Assembly (NCBI GenBank): GCA_002686595.1
Contig: NYXZ01000014.1
Coordinates: forward strand, 1-36,536
Direction: 5' to 3'
Length of the DNA: 36,536 nt
Source of the DNA: Planctomycetota bacterium
GTDB taxonomy: Bacteria > Planctomycetota > UBA1135 > GCA-002686595
Below are positions 22,816 to 31,617 of the stretch, piece by piece (the first letter of the stretch is position 1; every line of letters starts with the position of its first letter). A program made the position numbers and the translations under genes. The notes below the pieces were generated by a model that did no database searches, had not been told where the DNA came from, and saw nothing but the letters and a program-made list of their open reading frames with translations.

Positions 22816-25800
22816 CTACCAGATCCGTTCAGCACGCAGGGTGTGTGCTCCGAGGTGTTCATCCACAACACCGGTGATGCACAGGGCACCGCGTTCCGCC
22901 AGGCGTTGACCGTCCCGGCGATAGACATCCGGGAAGAGCACCGCTTCCGCCACACCGGACTCGTCCTCCAGCGTCACGAAACGCATCCAGTCTCCCTGCT
23001 CTGTTTGCAGGCGCCGGGTGGCCGCCGGCCAACCGCGCAGGGTGATGCGCCCACCGCGAAACTTGGCCAGCCGGGCACAGGGCGTGGGGCGGGGCGGTCG
23101 GCGGCCGCTGGCGGCGGCTCGTTCGTCTGCTGGGCAAGGGAAGATCCGCAGGGGGTGGTCGGTGAGGGTGAAGCCGAGCAACTCGAACTCCAGTTGCCCC
23201 CTGGTTTGACGATCCGTATCAGGCAGCCCCGGGAGAACCACGGCGGAGAGTGGAGGGGCGGGAAACAGGGAGCGCGTTCCGTGTCTGGACGGGGGAGTGT
23301 CCCCAAACCCCAGCCCCGCCTGTCCCCAAGCGCCGCTCCGAGCCGCCTCAACTTTCTCCGTCCGGCGGCTTTTCGGCGTGGCGTTGCAGGAATCCAGGAC
23401 ACCCATGTCCAGGGGACCTGCCTCGTGGACCGCTGCCCCTTGGGGCAACCGTTGGCGCGGGGTGCGCAGCAGGTGCAGCCGCCAGAGGAGTTCCGGCCGC
23501 GTGCGGTCGAAGTCATCGAGGGCTCCGCACTGGATCAGGTTCTCGGCCTCGTCACCGTGGGCGCCGCTGCGTTCCATGAGGTCCGGCAGGGAAGTGAAAG
23601 CGCCGCCTGCGGCACGGGAAGTGAGTATGCGTTCGAGGGTCTGTTGGGAAAGACCTTTCACCTGGCTCAGTCCCGTACGCAGGGTGGGTTGTGGATCATC
23701 CTCGTTCGATTGCTGACCAGCTTTGGCGGTGTTCCATTCCACCGCGAAGCTGCGGGCACTGCGGTTCACACTGGGCCCGAGAATGGGGACGCCCAGGCGT
23801 CGAGCCTCTTCCACATAGACGCGGCGTGGGTAGTAGCCGGTTTCGCTGGCCAGGAAAGCGGTCATGAAAACCGCCGGGTAGTGGGCCTTCAACCAGGCTG
23901 TGCGGTAGGCGATGCGTCCGTAGGTGACCGCATGGGCTTTGCAGAAGGCGAAGGAGGCGAAGTTGGCGATCAGTTCCCAGGTGCCGCGCACTTCGCTCCA
24001 GGGCAGGCCCTCTTCCGTGCAACCGCGCTGAAACTGTGCGCGGAGATCGCCGGTATCCCGCCCACGCCTGTTTTGCAGGGCGCGTCGCAGGAGGTCGGCC
24101 TGGCCCAGGTCCATGCCGGTCAAGAGCGACACGGCCTGTAGCACATCCTCCTGGTAGAGCATGATGCCGTGGGTGTCCCAGAGCAGCTCGGTCAGGCGTG
24201 GATGGGGCGGTGTGGCCGGCTCTAGACCGCGGAAGCGGCGCACATAGGCGTCCTTCATGCCGGCGCCCGCCGGTCCGGGCCGAATCAGGGCAATGGCCTG
24301 GATGACATCATCCATGGTCTGGGCACCGCTCTGTTGGAGCAGGCCGCGCATACCCGGAGATTCGATTTGAAAGCACCCGATGGTGCTGCCCGTGGCGAGC
24401 AGACGCGCCGTGGCGGGATCGTTTTCGGGGATCGTTTCCAGTTCGAGCTGGCACTCCTGTTCGGCGAGCGTTGCGAGGGAGTCGGCGAGGACTGTCAGGG
24501 CTCGATTGCCCAGCAGATCCATCTTCACCAGGCCGACAGCTTCAACCGGGTCCTTGTCGAACTGCGTCACCACCATGCCCGCCGCGGCCCGCTGGCAGGG
24601 TGAGAAGTCGGTGATCGGTCCGGGGGAAACGACCACTCCTCCGGGGTGCAAACCGAAATGGCGCGGCGCGTCCAGCAGGCCCGCCGCCGCTACCAGGACC
24701 TTTCGCCAACGCTTGTCTTCGAACGGAAAGGCGCGGGCCTCCGGGGCGCTGGCCAGGGCGCCCGCCACGGGATTGTTCGCCAGTCCAGGTGCTGGGACAG
24801 CGAGGCCGGGGGACGATTCATGATGATAGTGGGGCAGGCGCTTAGCCCAACGGTTCACCAGGGCCGGGGGCTGTCCCAGGGCCAGGGCCGCCTCGCGGAA
24901 GGCGGAGCGCAAACCGAAGCGGTTCAAGGTGCAGATCATGGCCGTGCGCTCGGCGCCGAACAGTTCGTAGACATGTTCGAGCACCTCTTCCCGTCGCCGC
25001 CAACAAAAGTCGAGGTCGATATCCGGGCGGTCGCGGCGCTCGGGGTTCAGGAAGCGTTCGAAGGGCAGACGATAACGCAGGGGATCGGCGTCGGTCAGGT
25101 ACAGGCAGTGGGCCACCAAGCTGTCCGCCGCCGAACCGCGCCCGACACAGGGAATGCCACGCCCGCGGGCGAAGTCGGCGATGTCCTTGACCAGCAGGAA
25201 GTAGGGGGCAAAGCCCAGGTCGTTGATCGTGGAGAGTTCCTGGGCGAGGCGCCGCAGCACTTCCGGTCGCAGGGGGCGATAGCGTTTGCTGGCACCTGCG
25301 AAGGCCAGGGCTGACAGGCGCGAATAGGCGCTTTCACCGGCGGCCAGGGCGACTTGTGGAAAGTGGACACCGCCTAGGGGCGGCGTGTAGCGGCAACGCC
25401 GGGCCACGGCCAGGGTGCGCGCTAGGGCGCCCGGAAGCTGGCGCTCTTGCGGCGAGGCGTCGCTGGTGTGTGACCAGGGCCCAGCTATCTCTTCCAGCTC
25501 CGCGTAGAGGGCGACCATCTCCGCCGCGGAGAGCAGGTGCGCCGGGGCCTGTGCCAACCATTTGGCTGGTACCTGCTCGAGTAGGGAACGGGCGCCGATG
25601 GCCACGCGCAAACGATGTTGGGCGTGGTCCTCGGCCCGGGCGTGATATACATCTGGAACAGCCACCGTCGCCACGCCCGTGGCCCGGGCTGCCTCCAGCA
25701 TGACATGGGCGGCCACGGCCTGGCCTGGCCCGACGCGCTCTGGTTCGCTGGCAGTGGTGCCGCTGCCTTCATCCGCTCCCAGCGGCGCGCGCGGGTCGCG

Positions 25801-26343
25801 TTCAATGGGGTTCAGGTGCGCGTTGCGCGTGGTGCCCGTTCCGCGGCGTTGGCCCGTGTCCTTGGCCAGGGAGGCCGGCGAGATAGCGGCCAGGACATTG
25901 CGCGCCGGGACGCGCTCGTGGAGTTCGATGAGCAGGCGTGGATGATCGGCGAGAAAGATCAAACCCTCCTGGTACCGGGCCGCCTGTCGCGCCAGATCGA
26001 AGTCCTCCAAGGCCGGTAGGGTGTTCCCGTGGCTGCCGGGGTCGCCGCCCAGATGCCGCGCGGATAGCAAACGGCACAGGTTGCGATAGCCGGTTTCGCT
26101 CTCCACCAGGGCGATCAGGCGTCCGGGAGCGCCGTTCACCTCCGAGAGTTCCGCGGCGACGATGGGGCGTGGGCCTCCGTCGCCGGCGGCTTGCAGGAAC
26201 TCCACCAGACCCGCCAGGCTGTTCACATCAGCCAGGGCCAGGGCCGGCAGGCCCAGTTCCCGGGCCCGCTCCAGCAGGGCGGCTGGCCGATCGACGCCGC
26301 AGAGCAGGGAATGGTGCCCGTGGGTTCGCAGGGGGACATACAC
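22816..26343 (-). CDS. dnaE2: DnaE2/ImuC-type error-prone DNA polymerase III alpha subunit
   Basis: 1175 aa, the size of DnaE2 rather than of the replicative DnaE1. The PHP domain at the N-terminus is degenerate: 'THGHHSLLCG' keeps histidines, but the usual 'TDHDG' reads ADVNS. The polymerase core is intact: 'CVGRGSAADSLVAHCL', 'RPDIDLDFCWRRREEVLEHV' (catalytic Asp pair, ~residue 440), 'HPGGVVVS', 'VTQFDKDPVEAVGLVKMDLLG' (third Asp, ~607), 'FCKAHAVTYGRIAYRTAWLKAHYP' and a C-terminal OB fold ('GDWMRFVTLEDESGVAEAVLFPDVY'). DnaE2 works in translesion synthesis and damage-induced mutagenesis. Start is GTG 26343, 7 bases after the Y-family gene's stop, so the two are cotranscribed, as in imuB-dnaE2 cassettes. 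imuA is not present. Confidence 0.9.
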   Translation of the reverse strand: MYVPLRTHGHHSLLCGVDRPAALLERARELGLPALALADVNSLAGLVEFLQAAGDGGPRPIVAAELSEVNGAPGRLIALVESETGYRNLCRLLSARHLGGDPGSHGNTLPALEDFDLARQAARYQEGLIFLADHPRLLIELHERVPARNVLAAISPASLAKDTGQRRGTGTTRNAHLNPIERDPRAPLGADEGSGTTASEPERVGPGQAVAAHVMLEAARATGVATVAVPDVYHARAEDHAQHRLRVAIGARSLLEQVPAKWLAQAPAHLLSAAEMVALYAELEEIAGPWSHTSDASPQERQLPGALARTLAVARRCRYTPPLGGVHFPQVALAAGESAYSRLSALAFAGASKRYRPLRPEVLRRLAQELSTINDLGFAPYFLLVKDIADFARGRGIPCVGRGSAADSLVAHCLYLTDADPLRYRLPFERFLNPERRDRPDIDLDFCWRRREEVLEHVYELFGAERTAMICTLNRFGLRSAFREAALALGQPPALVNRWAKRLPHYHHESSPGLAVPAPGLANNPVAGALASAPEARAFPFEDKRWRKVLVAAAGLLDAPRHFGLHPGGVVVSPGPITDFSPCQRAAAGMVVTQFDKDPVEAVGLVKMDLLGNRALTVLADSLATLAEQECQLELETIPENDPATARLLATGSTIGCFQIESPGMRGLLQQSGAQTMDDVIQAIALIRPGPAGAGMKDAYVRRFRGLEPATPPHPRLTELLWDTHGIMLYQEDVLQAVSLLTGMDLGQADLLRRALQNRRGRDTGDLRAQFQRGCTEEGLPWSEVRGTWELIANFASFAFCKAHAVTYGRIAYRTAWLKAHYPAVFMTAFLASETGYYPRRVYVEEARRLGVPILGPSVNRSARSFAVEWNTAKAGQQSNEDDPQPTLRTGLSQVKGLSQQTLERILTSRAAGGAFTSLPDLMERSGAHGDEAENLIQCGALDDFDRTRPELLWRLHLLRTPRQRLPQGAAVHEAGPLDMGVLDSCNATPKSRRTEKVEAARSGAWGQAGLGFGDTPPSRHGTRSLFPAPPLSAVVLPGLPDTDRQTRGQLEFELLGFTLTDHPLRIFPCPADERAAASGRRPPRPTPCARLAKFRGGRITLRGWPAATRRLQTEQGDWMRFVTLEDESGVAEAVLFPDVYRRDGQRLAERGALCITGVVDEHLGAHTLRAERIW

Positions 26344-26350
26344 GGGCCAG

Positions 26351-27880
26351 CTACTTGTTCAGGGAGGGTGTGCGCAGGCGGAAACCGTCGGCTTCCAGGG
26401 GCAGGGTGCCTAGGAGCTCCAAGCTCGGGCCGCGCAGGATGCGGCCAAACCCGTGACGGGCGCGCAGGGAGTCCACGGCCAGGTCCAGGGCCCGGTGATG
26501 TTTGGGACGCCCTGGGCCTTGGGGCTGTTCAGAAGTTCCGTCGCCGAAGAGTTGTCCCTGCCAACCGCCATTGGCGGTGAGCTTGAGCAAGGTGACGCCC
26601 ACGGTTTTCACGAGGGTGCGACGCTGATGTAGTTCGCGCAGCAGGGTACGAGCGTGCTGCCACAGTTCCGCTGTGCAGTCAGTTGGAGTGTTGAGCTTGC
26701 GCCGCTTGCGTTGGCGGCGCCCGCTGTCCGGCGGCACGCTTTCCCCGCTCGGCGACCGGGTGTCCACATGGGCCAGGTGCACCTCCAGGGAGCCGGCCCG
26801 CAGGTTGAACTCGCGCAGGCTTTGGGCCGCCCGTTCGATCAACCAGGCCAACATGGCCGCGACCCGTTCACGGCTGGCCTCCTCCGGCTCGAAGGTGCTG
26901 TCACGGCTGATCGAACGGGGGGCGCGGATACTGAGCAGTTCGCCGCCGTCCGCCTCGCGGGTCAGTTCATGGGTGGGTTCCACGGGACGGCGGTCGATGC
27001 CCCGGGCCCGTTCGTGGAGCACGAGCCCGAGGGAGCCAAAGCTGGCGAAGAGCACCTCCCGTGAGACCTGGGCCAGATCGCCCACGGTGCGCAGGGCGAA
27101 GCGTTCGAGGAGTTTTTGTGTCGCGTGTCCCACGCCGGGCAGGCGGGCGACGGGCAGGTTGCGCAGGAAGGCCGATTCGTGTCCCGGCAGGAGTTCAGCC
27201 AGGCCCCGGGGAGCGGAGCCGGCCGGGCGCGGCGAGGTTTCCTTGGCCACCTTGCCGATGATGCGGGCCAGGGGGATGTTGGTGGCGATGCCGATGGTGA
27301 GCGGCAGGTGCAGTTCCTCGTGGACGATGCGGGCCATGGCCAGGGCTGTGTCCCAGGCCGAACCGTGTAGGCGCGTGGTCCCCGAGAGATCCACCAGGAA
27401 GTCGTCGATGGAGGCCACTTCCACCCGTGGGCTGAAACTGAGCAGGCGCCGCAGAACCGCTTCCCGCAGGCGGCTGGCCGCCCGGGAGTCCCCGCGGCGA
27501 AAGACGGCCTCTGGGCAGCGGCGGGCGGCCTCGCCCAGGAACATGCCCGGCCACACGCCGCGTGTACGCGTCTCGTAGGAGCAGGACATGACCAGGTTGC
27601 GGTCGCCGGGCAGGCCGCCGACGATCACCGGCCGGCCGCGCAGTTCCGGGTGCAGGGCCTGTTCGACGGAGGCCAAAAAGGCGTCCACATCCAGGTGCAG
27701 GATGCGGCGGGTACGGGGTGAAAGGTGGCTGTCGCGGTGGGCACCACCGGCGGAGATGCGAGGAGAACCCGAGGAACTGATGTCGCAGCTTCCCGAGTCG
27801 CTTATCCGTTGCCGTGGCGCAGCAGCGGGGTCGTCTCGGCCGTCCCGTTCGAGGTGGTTTGATGTGGCGTCAAGGGGCAT
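26351..27880 (-). CDS. Y-family DNA polymerase (DinB/Pol IV-like) with N- and C-terminal extensions
   Basis: Lesion-bypass polymerase. From the ATG at 27880 (the track uses TTG 27925) it is 509 aa, against ~350 for Pol IV. After a ~55-residue low-complexity leader come 'RRILHLDVDAFLASVEQ' (catalytic Asp), 'RPVIVGG', 'SYETRTRGVWPGM', 'VEVASIDDFLVDLSG' (second carboxylate motif, normally S-I-D-E, here S-I-D-D), 'LTIGIATNIPLARI' and the HhH 'LPGVGHATQKLLERF'. The little-finger domain is followed by a ~150-aa tail with 'GQLFGD', which resembles a sliding-clamp-binding motif. Catalytic residues are kept, so it is not a classic inactive ImuB even though its operon partner is DnaE2-like. No recognisable SOS box is upstream; a 14-bp palindrome lies 112 bases before the start. 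Confidence 0.87.
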   Translation of the reverse strand: MPLDATSNHLERDGRDDPAAAPRQRISDSGSCDISSSGSPRISAGGAHRDSHLSPRTRRILHLDVDAFLASVEQALHPELRGRPVIVGGLPGDRNLVMSCSYETRTRGVWPGMFLGEAARRCPEAVFRRGDSRAASRLREAVLRRLLSFSPRVEVASIDDFLVDLSGTTRLHGSAWDTALAMARIVHEELHLPLTIGIATNIPLARIIGKVAKETSPRPAGSAPRGLAELLPGHESAFLRNLPVARLPGVGHATQKLLERFALRTVGDLAQVSREVLFASFGSLGLVLHERARGIDRRPVEPTHELTREADGGELLSIRAPRSISRDSTFEPEEASRERVAAMLAWLIERAAQSLREFNLRAGSLEVHLAHVDTRSPSGESVPPDSGRRQRKRRKLNTPTDCTAELWQHARTLLRELHQRRTLVKTVGVTLLKLTANGGWQGQLFGDGTSEQPQGPGRPKHHRALDLAVDSLRARHGFGRILRGPSLELLGTLPLEADGFRLRTPSLNK

Positions 27881-27991
27881 CTCGTCGGAGCTGGTCGGGT
27901 CTCCTTGCCCGCACAACCCTAACAAAGCCCTAACTGACGATCCAGTGGAGAACGCCCCGCGCCCGGGCTTTGGATCCCAGTTCCCAACCCC

Positions 27992-28005
27992 TTGCGCCGG
28001 CGCAA
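27992..28005. promoter_or_regulatory. Perfect 14-bp palindrome TTGCGCCGGCGCAA
   Basis: A perfect dyad between the divergent Y-family polymerase operon and trmL, overlapping the -35 region of the trmL promoter (TACAGT begins 6 bases after it). Well placed as an operator for a dimeric repressor acting on trmL, the polymerase operon or both. It does not match the LexA boxes I know. Confidence 0.5.
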
Positions 28006-28011
28006 CTTGGG

Positions 28012-28017
28012 TACAGT
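28012..28017 (+). promoter_or_regulatory. -10 element of trmL, leaderless arrangement
   Basis: TACAGT followed by exactly 6 bases (GCTCCG) and the ATG at 28024; no Shine-Dalgarno site. A TTGCGC 14 bases upstream is too close for a standard -35, so the promoter may rely on an activator at the overlapping palindrome. Confidence 0.5.
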
Positions 28018-28023
28018 GCTCCG

Positions 28024-28566
28024 ATGGAAATCGTCCTTGTCCAACCTGAAATCCCCCACAACACCGGATGCGCCGCGCGTCTGGCGGCGGCCCTGGGGCT
28101 GACCCTGCACCTGGTGGAGCCCCTGGGGTTCTCCCTGGAGGACCGCTATCTGAAGCGGGCCGGCCTGGACTACTGGCCCCTGGTTGAGCTCGCGGTCCAC
28201 CGCAACTGGACGGCCGCCGCCGCCGCCCTAGGGGAGCTCAGCCAGCGTCCCCTGGCCCAGCGCCTGCACCTTTTCTCGGCCCGCGAGGGGACCTCCCTCT
28301 TCGAGACAGACTTCACATCTGACGCGGTGTTGGTCTTCGGCGCCGAGGGCAGTGGGCTGCCGGCGCAGCTCTTGGCTGAGTTCCCGCGGCGCCGCGTGCG
28401 CATCCCCATCCGTTCCGGCGTGCGCAGCCTGAACCTGGCCAATGCGGTGGCCGTCTCCGTCTACACGGCCCTGGACCGCAGCGGAGCCGGCTTTCCCGAT
28501 GGCGATGGAACCTACCACGCCCACCCGGACGCGGCGCGGGATGTGCGTCCCGCCGATCGGTCGTAG
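28024..28566 (+). CDS. trmL: tRNA (cytidine(34)-2'-O)-methyltransferase TrmL (SPOUT family)
   Basis: TrmL methylates the ribose of the wobble base (C/U34) in certain leucine tRNAs. The trefoil-knot motifs are all present: 'MEIVLVQPEIPHNTGCAARLAAALG' at the N-terminus, 'LVEPLGFSLEDRYLKRAGLDYW', 'VLVFGAEGSGLP' (SAM-binding loop) and 'VRIPIRSGVRSLNLANAVAVSVYTAL'. 180 aa, slightly longer than the ~157 of E. coli because of a C-terminal tail ('GTYHAHPDAARDVRPADRS'). The ATG at 28024 begins exactly at the conserved N-terminus and sits 6 bases after a -10 hexamer, so the mRNA is probably leaderless; the track start at 27970 would lie upstream of the promoter. It is divergent from the polymerase operon and convergent with the next gene. 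Confidence 0.93.
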   Translation: MEIVLVQPEIPHNTGCAARLAAALGLTLHLVEPLGFSLEDRYLKRAGLDYWPLVELAVHRNWTAAAAALGELSQRPLAQRLHLFSAREGTSLFETDFTSDAVLVFGAEGSGLPAQLLAEFPRRRVRIPIRSGVRSLNLANAVAVSVYTALDRSGAGFPDGDGTYHAHPDAARDVRPADRS

Positions 28567-28575
28567 GGAATCGCC

Positions 28576-30258
28576 TCAGGGACCGAAGCCGCGCCAGAAA
28601 TCACGGGCGACTTGTTTGTCGTCCGTGTGCTGCAAGAGGATCAGTGAAGAGCCTGCGGTGGACTGGCCCTCGGCTGGCAGGGGATAGGCCACGGCCTGGG
28701 TGCAGTCGAGCAGCGCCGCCTCGTTCCCGTCGGCGAACACGCGTCCGTGCAAGACCGCGGTTGCGCGGCGGAAAGCATCGAAGCGACCACCGGTAATTTC
28801 GTGGTCCACGAAGAGCACCTCGTACCAGGTCGGTTCGTCGGCGATAAAAAATGAACGCGGCACGCGCTTGTCATGTCCGGCGGAGCGCGTGTCAGTCACC
28901 TGGCCGTGGGCGACACGCCGTTCCACCAAGCCGTTGCGGTCCAGGATCCGGGCGCCGGAGTAGTAGCCCAGGGCGCCGATGGCGCCGGCCACCAGCGTGG
29001 CATCGCCGCGCTCGAGTTGGGCCAAGCCGCGTCCGATGCGGGTGAAGTTTTCCACATTGCGCTGGCCGGTTTGCCAGCGCTCCAGTTCGGACTGATAGCC
29101 CGTGCGGAAGGTGCGGAAGTTCATGGCCTCGCGCAGCTCCAGCGGGATCGGATGCAGGCCGAAGGCCGGTGCCAGGGACAGGCCGCAGGCGAACAGGCCC
29201 AGGGGCCAGGAGCCGAATCTGGCGCTGGATCCGGGCACGGCCGGGGAAGCCAGGGCCAGCGCCAGGATCAGGGCCAGGAAAGGACCGGCCGGGGCGAGGA
29301 AACGGAAAAACGGCATCCAGTCGCCGCCCACGAACACGGTCCAGGCGGCCAGGCCTCCGAGCAAGAGGCCGGCGGAGCGCGCCTGGGAGGCGCCGGGACC
29401 GCGCCAGGTCAGGGGCATGAGCAGCAAGATCAGGGGCACGGACAGGTGCACGAGCCCGAAGGAGGCCAGGGTGCGCAGGCCCCTCTGGAGAACTTCAAGG
29501 TTGAAGCCGGACTTGGCGTGGACCGTGTTGGGCAGGGCCTCGCCAAACCAATGGAGGCGGGCGGCGGTCAAGAGCACTCCGGACGCGATGGCAACCCACA
29601 GGAATGTGCGTCGGCGGCGGGCGGGCGGCGCGTCCCCGGCTGGGTTTGCGCGGATCGTCACGAGAAAGAGCCCCAGGGCCCAGGCCAGGCCTTCCACGCG
29701 CAGGCCCACGAGCAGGGCGGGCAGCAGTACCGCGAGCAGGCCGGCGCGGGTGGAGGGGAGTGCCAAGAGGCGCCAACTGGCGAAGAGCGTCAGGGAGAAG
29801 GCGGCGGTTTCCAGGCCGCCGGTGGCCCAGACGGCGGCGGGCGTGAAGGTGGCGAGGCACAGGGTTCCGAGGAAGAGGGCGCCGCCGCCGAGGTTCAGGT
29901 CTCGGCGCAAGGTGTGCCACAGGAGCACCAGGCTGCCCAGGGCGCAGGCGATCGAGAGGGCGAGGGAGGCGATTTCCGGGGCGCAGCCCAGGAGCTTGCC
30001 CAGGGCCAGGGCGGCGATCCAAAGGGGATCGCTGAAGCCTTCCACGGGCCGCGGGTTGTCCAGGTGATAGCGCAGGCCCTCGCCCGTGGCCCAATGGACC
30101 GCGTAGCGGAAGGCGATGAAGGCATCGTCGACCAGAAAGTTGAAGCGCCAGATGAGCCCCAGGAAAACCGCCAGGGGCACGAGTAGAGCCAGGGCTTGGC
30201 GCGCCCCGAAGGCATGGGTGCCTGGGGCTTGGGACCTGAGGGTGGGAGGGGAGGACAT
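28576..30258 (-). CDS. GT-C superfamily membrane glycosyltransferase (AftB-like layout)
   Basis: 560 aa, about ten hydrophobic helices in the first ~370 residues and a soluble C-terminal domain. The first extracytoplasmic loop has 'VDDAFIAFRYAVHWATGEGLRY' with the Asp pair typical of GT-C enzymes, then 'PVEGFSDPLW'; later come 'NTVHAKSG' and 'GGDWMPFFRFLAP'. This set ('DDA.I.fRYa', 'EGf..PLW', 'GGDwmp.fRfl.P') is shared with mycobacterial AftB and related uncharacterised transferases that use polyprenyl-phosphate sugar donors. It probably adds a sugar to a cell-surface polymer or lipid; donor and acceptor are unknown. It lies on the same strand as dgt but 157 bases away, with a tandem repeat between, so it may have its own promoter. 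Confidence 0.75.
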   Translation of the reverse strand: MSSPPTLRSQAPGTHAFGARQALALLVPLAVFLGLIWRFNFLVDDAFIAFRYAVHWATGEGLRYHLDNPRPVEGFSDPLWIAALALGKLLGCAPEIASLALSIACALGSLVLLWHTLRRDLNLGGGALFLGTLCLATFTPAAVWATGGLETAAFSLTLFASWRLLALPSTRAGLLAVLLPALLVGLRVEGLAWALGLFLVTIRANPAGDAPPARRRRTFLWVAIASGVLLTAARLHWFGEALPNTVHAKSGFNLEVLQRGLRTLASFGLVHLSVPLILLLMPLTWRGPGASQARSAGLLLGGLAAWTVFVGGDWMPFFRFLAPAGPFLALILALALASPAVPGSSARFGSWPLGLFACGLSLAPAFGLHPIPLELREAMNFRTFRTGYQSELERWQTGQRNVENFTRIGRGLAQLERGDATLVAGAIGALGYYSGARILDRNGLVERRVAHGQVTDTRSAGHDKRVPRSFFIADEPTWYEVLFVDHEITGGRFDAFRRATAVLHGRVFADGNEAALLDCTQAVAYPLPAEGQSTAGSSLILLQHTDDKQVARDFWRGFGP

Positions 30259-30327
30259 GGCCTAGCGTGTGAGTATGGCGAGCTCGTGGCGGTGGTGGAA
30301 GGAAGGGGGCCGCCACCTTGAGGGCTG

Positions 30328-30363
30328 CACCTGTTTCACTTGGCCCACCTGTTTCACTTGGCC
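30328..30363. repeat. Perfect tandem duplication of an 18-bp unit
   Basis: CACCTGTTTCACTTGGCC occurs twice, back to back, without a mismatch, in the 157-base gap between dgt and the GT-C gene (both minus strand). It may be a recent duplication or a double binding site in the GT-C upstream region. Confidence 0.75.
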
Positions 30364-30415
30364 CAGGGCAAACCCCGCTGGCCCGGCCCTACTCCGCTGC
30401 CCCGGCGCTGGCCCA

Positions 30416-31591
30416 TTACTCCTGTTTCATCAGGCGCGCGTGCTCGAGCTCCGCGAAACGGTCCGTCATACCCGCCAGGTAGTCGCAGACGGCGCGCGTC
30501 ACGCCCACTTCATCGACCCAGGAGACATACCAGGGGGCCATTTCCGCGGGGTCGGCGACGTACTTCTCGAAGATGGCGGAGAGGGTGCTTTCCGCATGGA
30601 CGGAGAACTGCTGTAGGAACTCGTGGCGGTAGAAATGCGCCCAGAGGAAGGCCTGTAGTTCGGCTACGCGCGGCCCCATGGTCGCGCCGTGGGCCAGGGA
30701 AGGGCGGGCTGCGGAGCGCGCCGCATCCGCGTTGGTGATCTGCGCGGCGGCCAGGCGGGCTTGGGTCGTCTCGATCAGGTCGTTGATCGTGAGGCCGAAG
30801 AGTTGGTTGATGATGCGCTTGTTGCGCAGGTTCGTGTCCCTCGTCTGTTTCAGGAAACCCGGGTGGCGTTCTTCCACCTGGGAACGCGCTTCGCGCCATA
30901 GATCGACGCCGCCATACACATCTTCTTCAGTGAACATGCCGGCGAAGAGACCGTCCTCCAAGTCGTGCAGGTGGTAGGCCGTGGAGTCAGCCAGATCGAC
31001 GACCTGGGCCTCCAGCCAAGGCTGCGTGGGGGGCGAGCCGAACTCGGCGGGCCAGTCAACGCGTTTCTCGTGCTTCAACAGGGACTCGCGCAGTTCCCGT
31101 GTCAGGTTGAGGCCCGCGTAATCCGGGCTGCGTCGTTCCAGGAGGTCGACCACGCGCAGCACCTGGGCGTTGTGGCGGAAGCCTCCGTGATCCGCCATGA
31201 CATCGTTCAGGGCCGCCTCGCCGCGGTGTCCGAAGGGCGGGTGCCCGATGTCGTGGGCCAGGGCCAGGGCTTCGCAGAAGGTCTCGTTCAAGCCCAGGGC
31301 CGTGGCCACGCTGCGCGCCACTTGGCTTACCTCTAAACTGTGGGAGAGGCGCGTGCGCAGGTGGTCGCCCTGATGGTTGACGAAAACCTGCGTCTTGTAC
31401 ATCAGGCGCCGGAAGGCGGTGCAGTGCACGATGCGATCCCGGTCGCGTTCCCAGCAGGTGCGCAGGTCGTCTTCGGGCTCGGGGTGGCGCCGGCCCGAGC
31501 TACGCGCCGAGCGCAGGGCCCAGGGGGCCAGTTCCTGGTCTTCGCGCAGTTCACGGGTTGCGCGATCGAGGGGCATTGTAGTGTGTGACAT
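30416..31591 (-). CDS. dgt: Deoxyguanosinetriphosphate triphosphohydrolase-like protein (HD domain)
   Basis: dGTPase-family HD hydrolases cleave dNTPs to nucleoside and tripolyphosphate, controlling dNTP pools. Motifs: 'RDRDRIVHCTAFRRLMYKTQVFVNHQGDHLRTRLSHSLEVSQVARSVA' with the first metal histidine, 'LALAHDIGHPPFGHRGE' with the HD pair, and 'HNAQVLRVVDLLE'. The later Asp ligand is in the 'VVDLADSTAYHLHDLEDGL' block. 391 aa, normal for the shorter type-2 dGTPases. ATG 31591 is used; a second ATG at 31576 ('MPLDRATREL') is possible. The upstream region is shared with the divergent lipoprotein gene, and a TAGTAT on the minus strand could be its -10. Confidence 0.92.
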   Translation of the reverse strand: MSHTTMPLDRATRELREDQELAPWALRSARSSGRRHPEPEDDLRTCWERDRDRIVHCTAFRRLMYKTQVFVNHQGDHLRTRLSHSLEVSQVARSVATALGLNETFCEALALAHDIGHPPFGHRGEAALNDVMADHGGFRHNAQVLRVVDLLERRSPDYAGLNLTRELRESLLKHEKRVDWPAEFGSPPTQPWLEAQVVDLADSTAYHLHDLEDGLFAGMFTEEDVYGGVDLWREARSQVEERHPGFLKQTRDTNLRNKRIINQLFGLTINDLIETTQARLAAAQITNADAARSAARPSLAHGATMGPRVAELQAFLWAHFYRHEFLQQFSVHAESTLSAIFEKYVADPAEMAPWYVSWVDEVGVTRAVCDYLAGMTDRFAELEHARLMKQE

Positions 31592-31617
31592 GGTGTGGGA
31601 TCTCGGGCGAGGCCAGG

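Noticed and set aside
22549-24141. Plus-strand ORF of 530 aa opposite the dnaE2-like gene
   Set aside because: Low-complexity Gln/Gly/Arg shadow of a well-supported polymerase on the other strand.
26351-27880. Calling the Y-family gene imuB
   Set aside because: Catalytic carboxylates are present, whereas ImuB typically lacks them; only gene order suggests imuB.
27881-28023. SOS/LexA box upstream of the polymerase operon
   Set aside because: No match to GAAC-N4-GTTC or the other LexA motifs I know; only an unassigned palindrome is present.
28873-30186. Plus-strand ORF of 437 aa opposite the GT-C gene
   Set aside because: Gly/Gln/Glu-rich antisense shadow; the minus strand encodes clear membrane helices and GT-C motifs.
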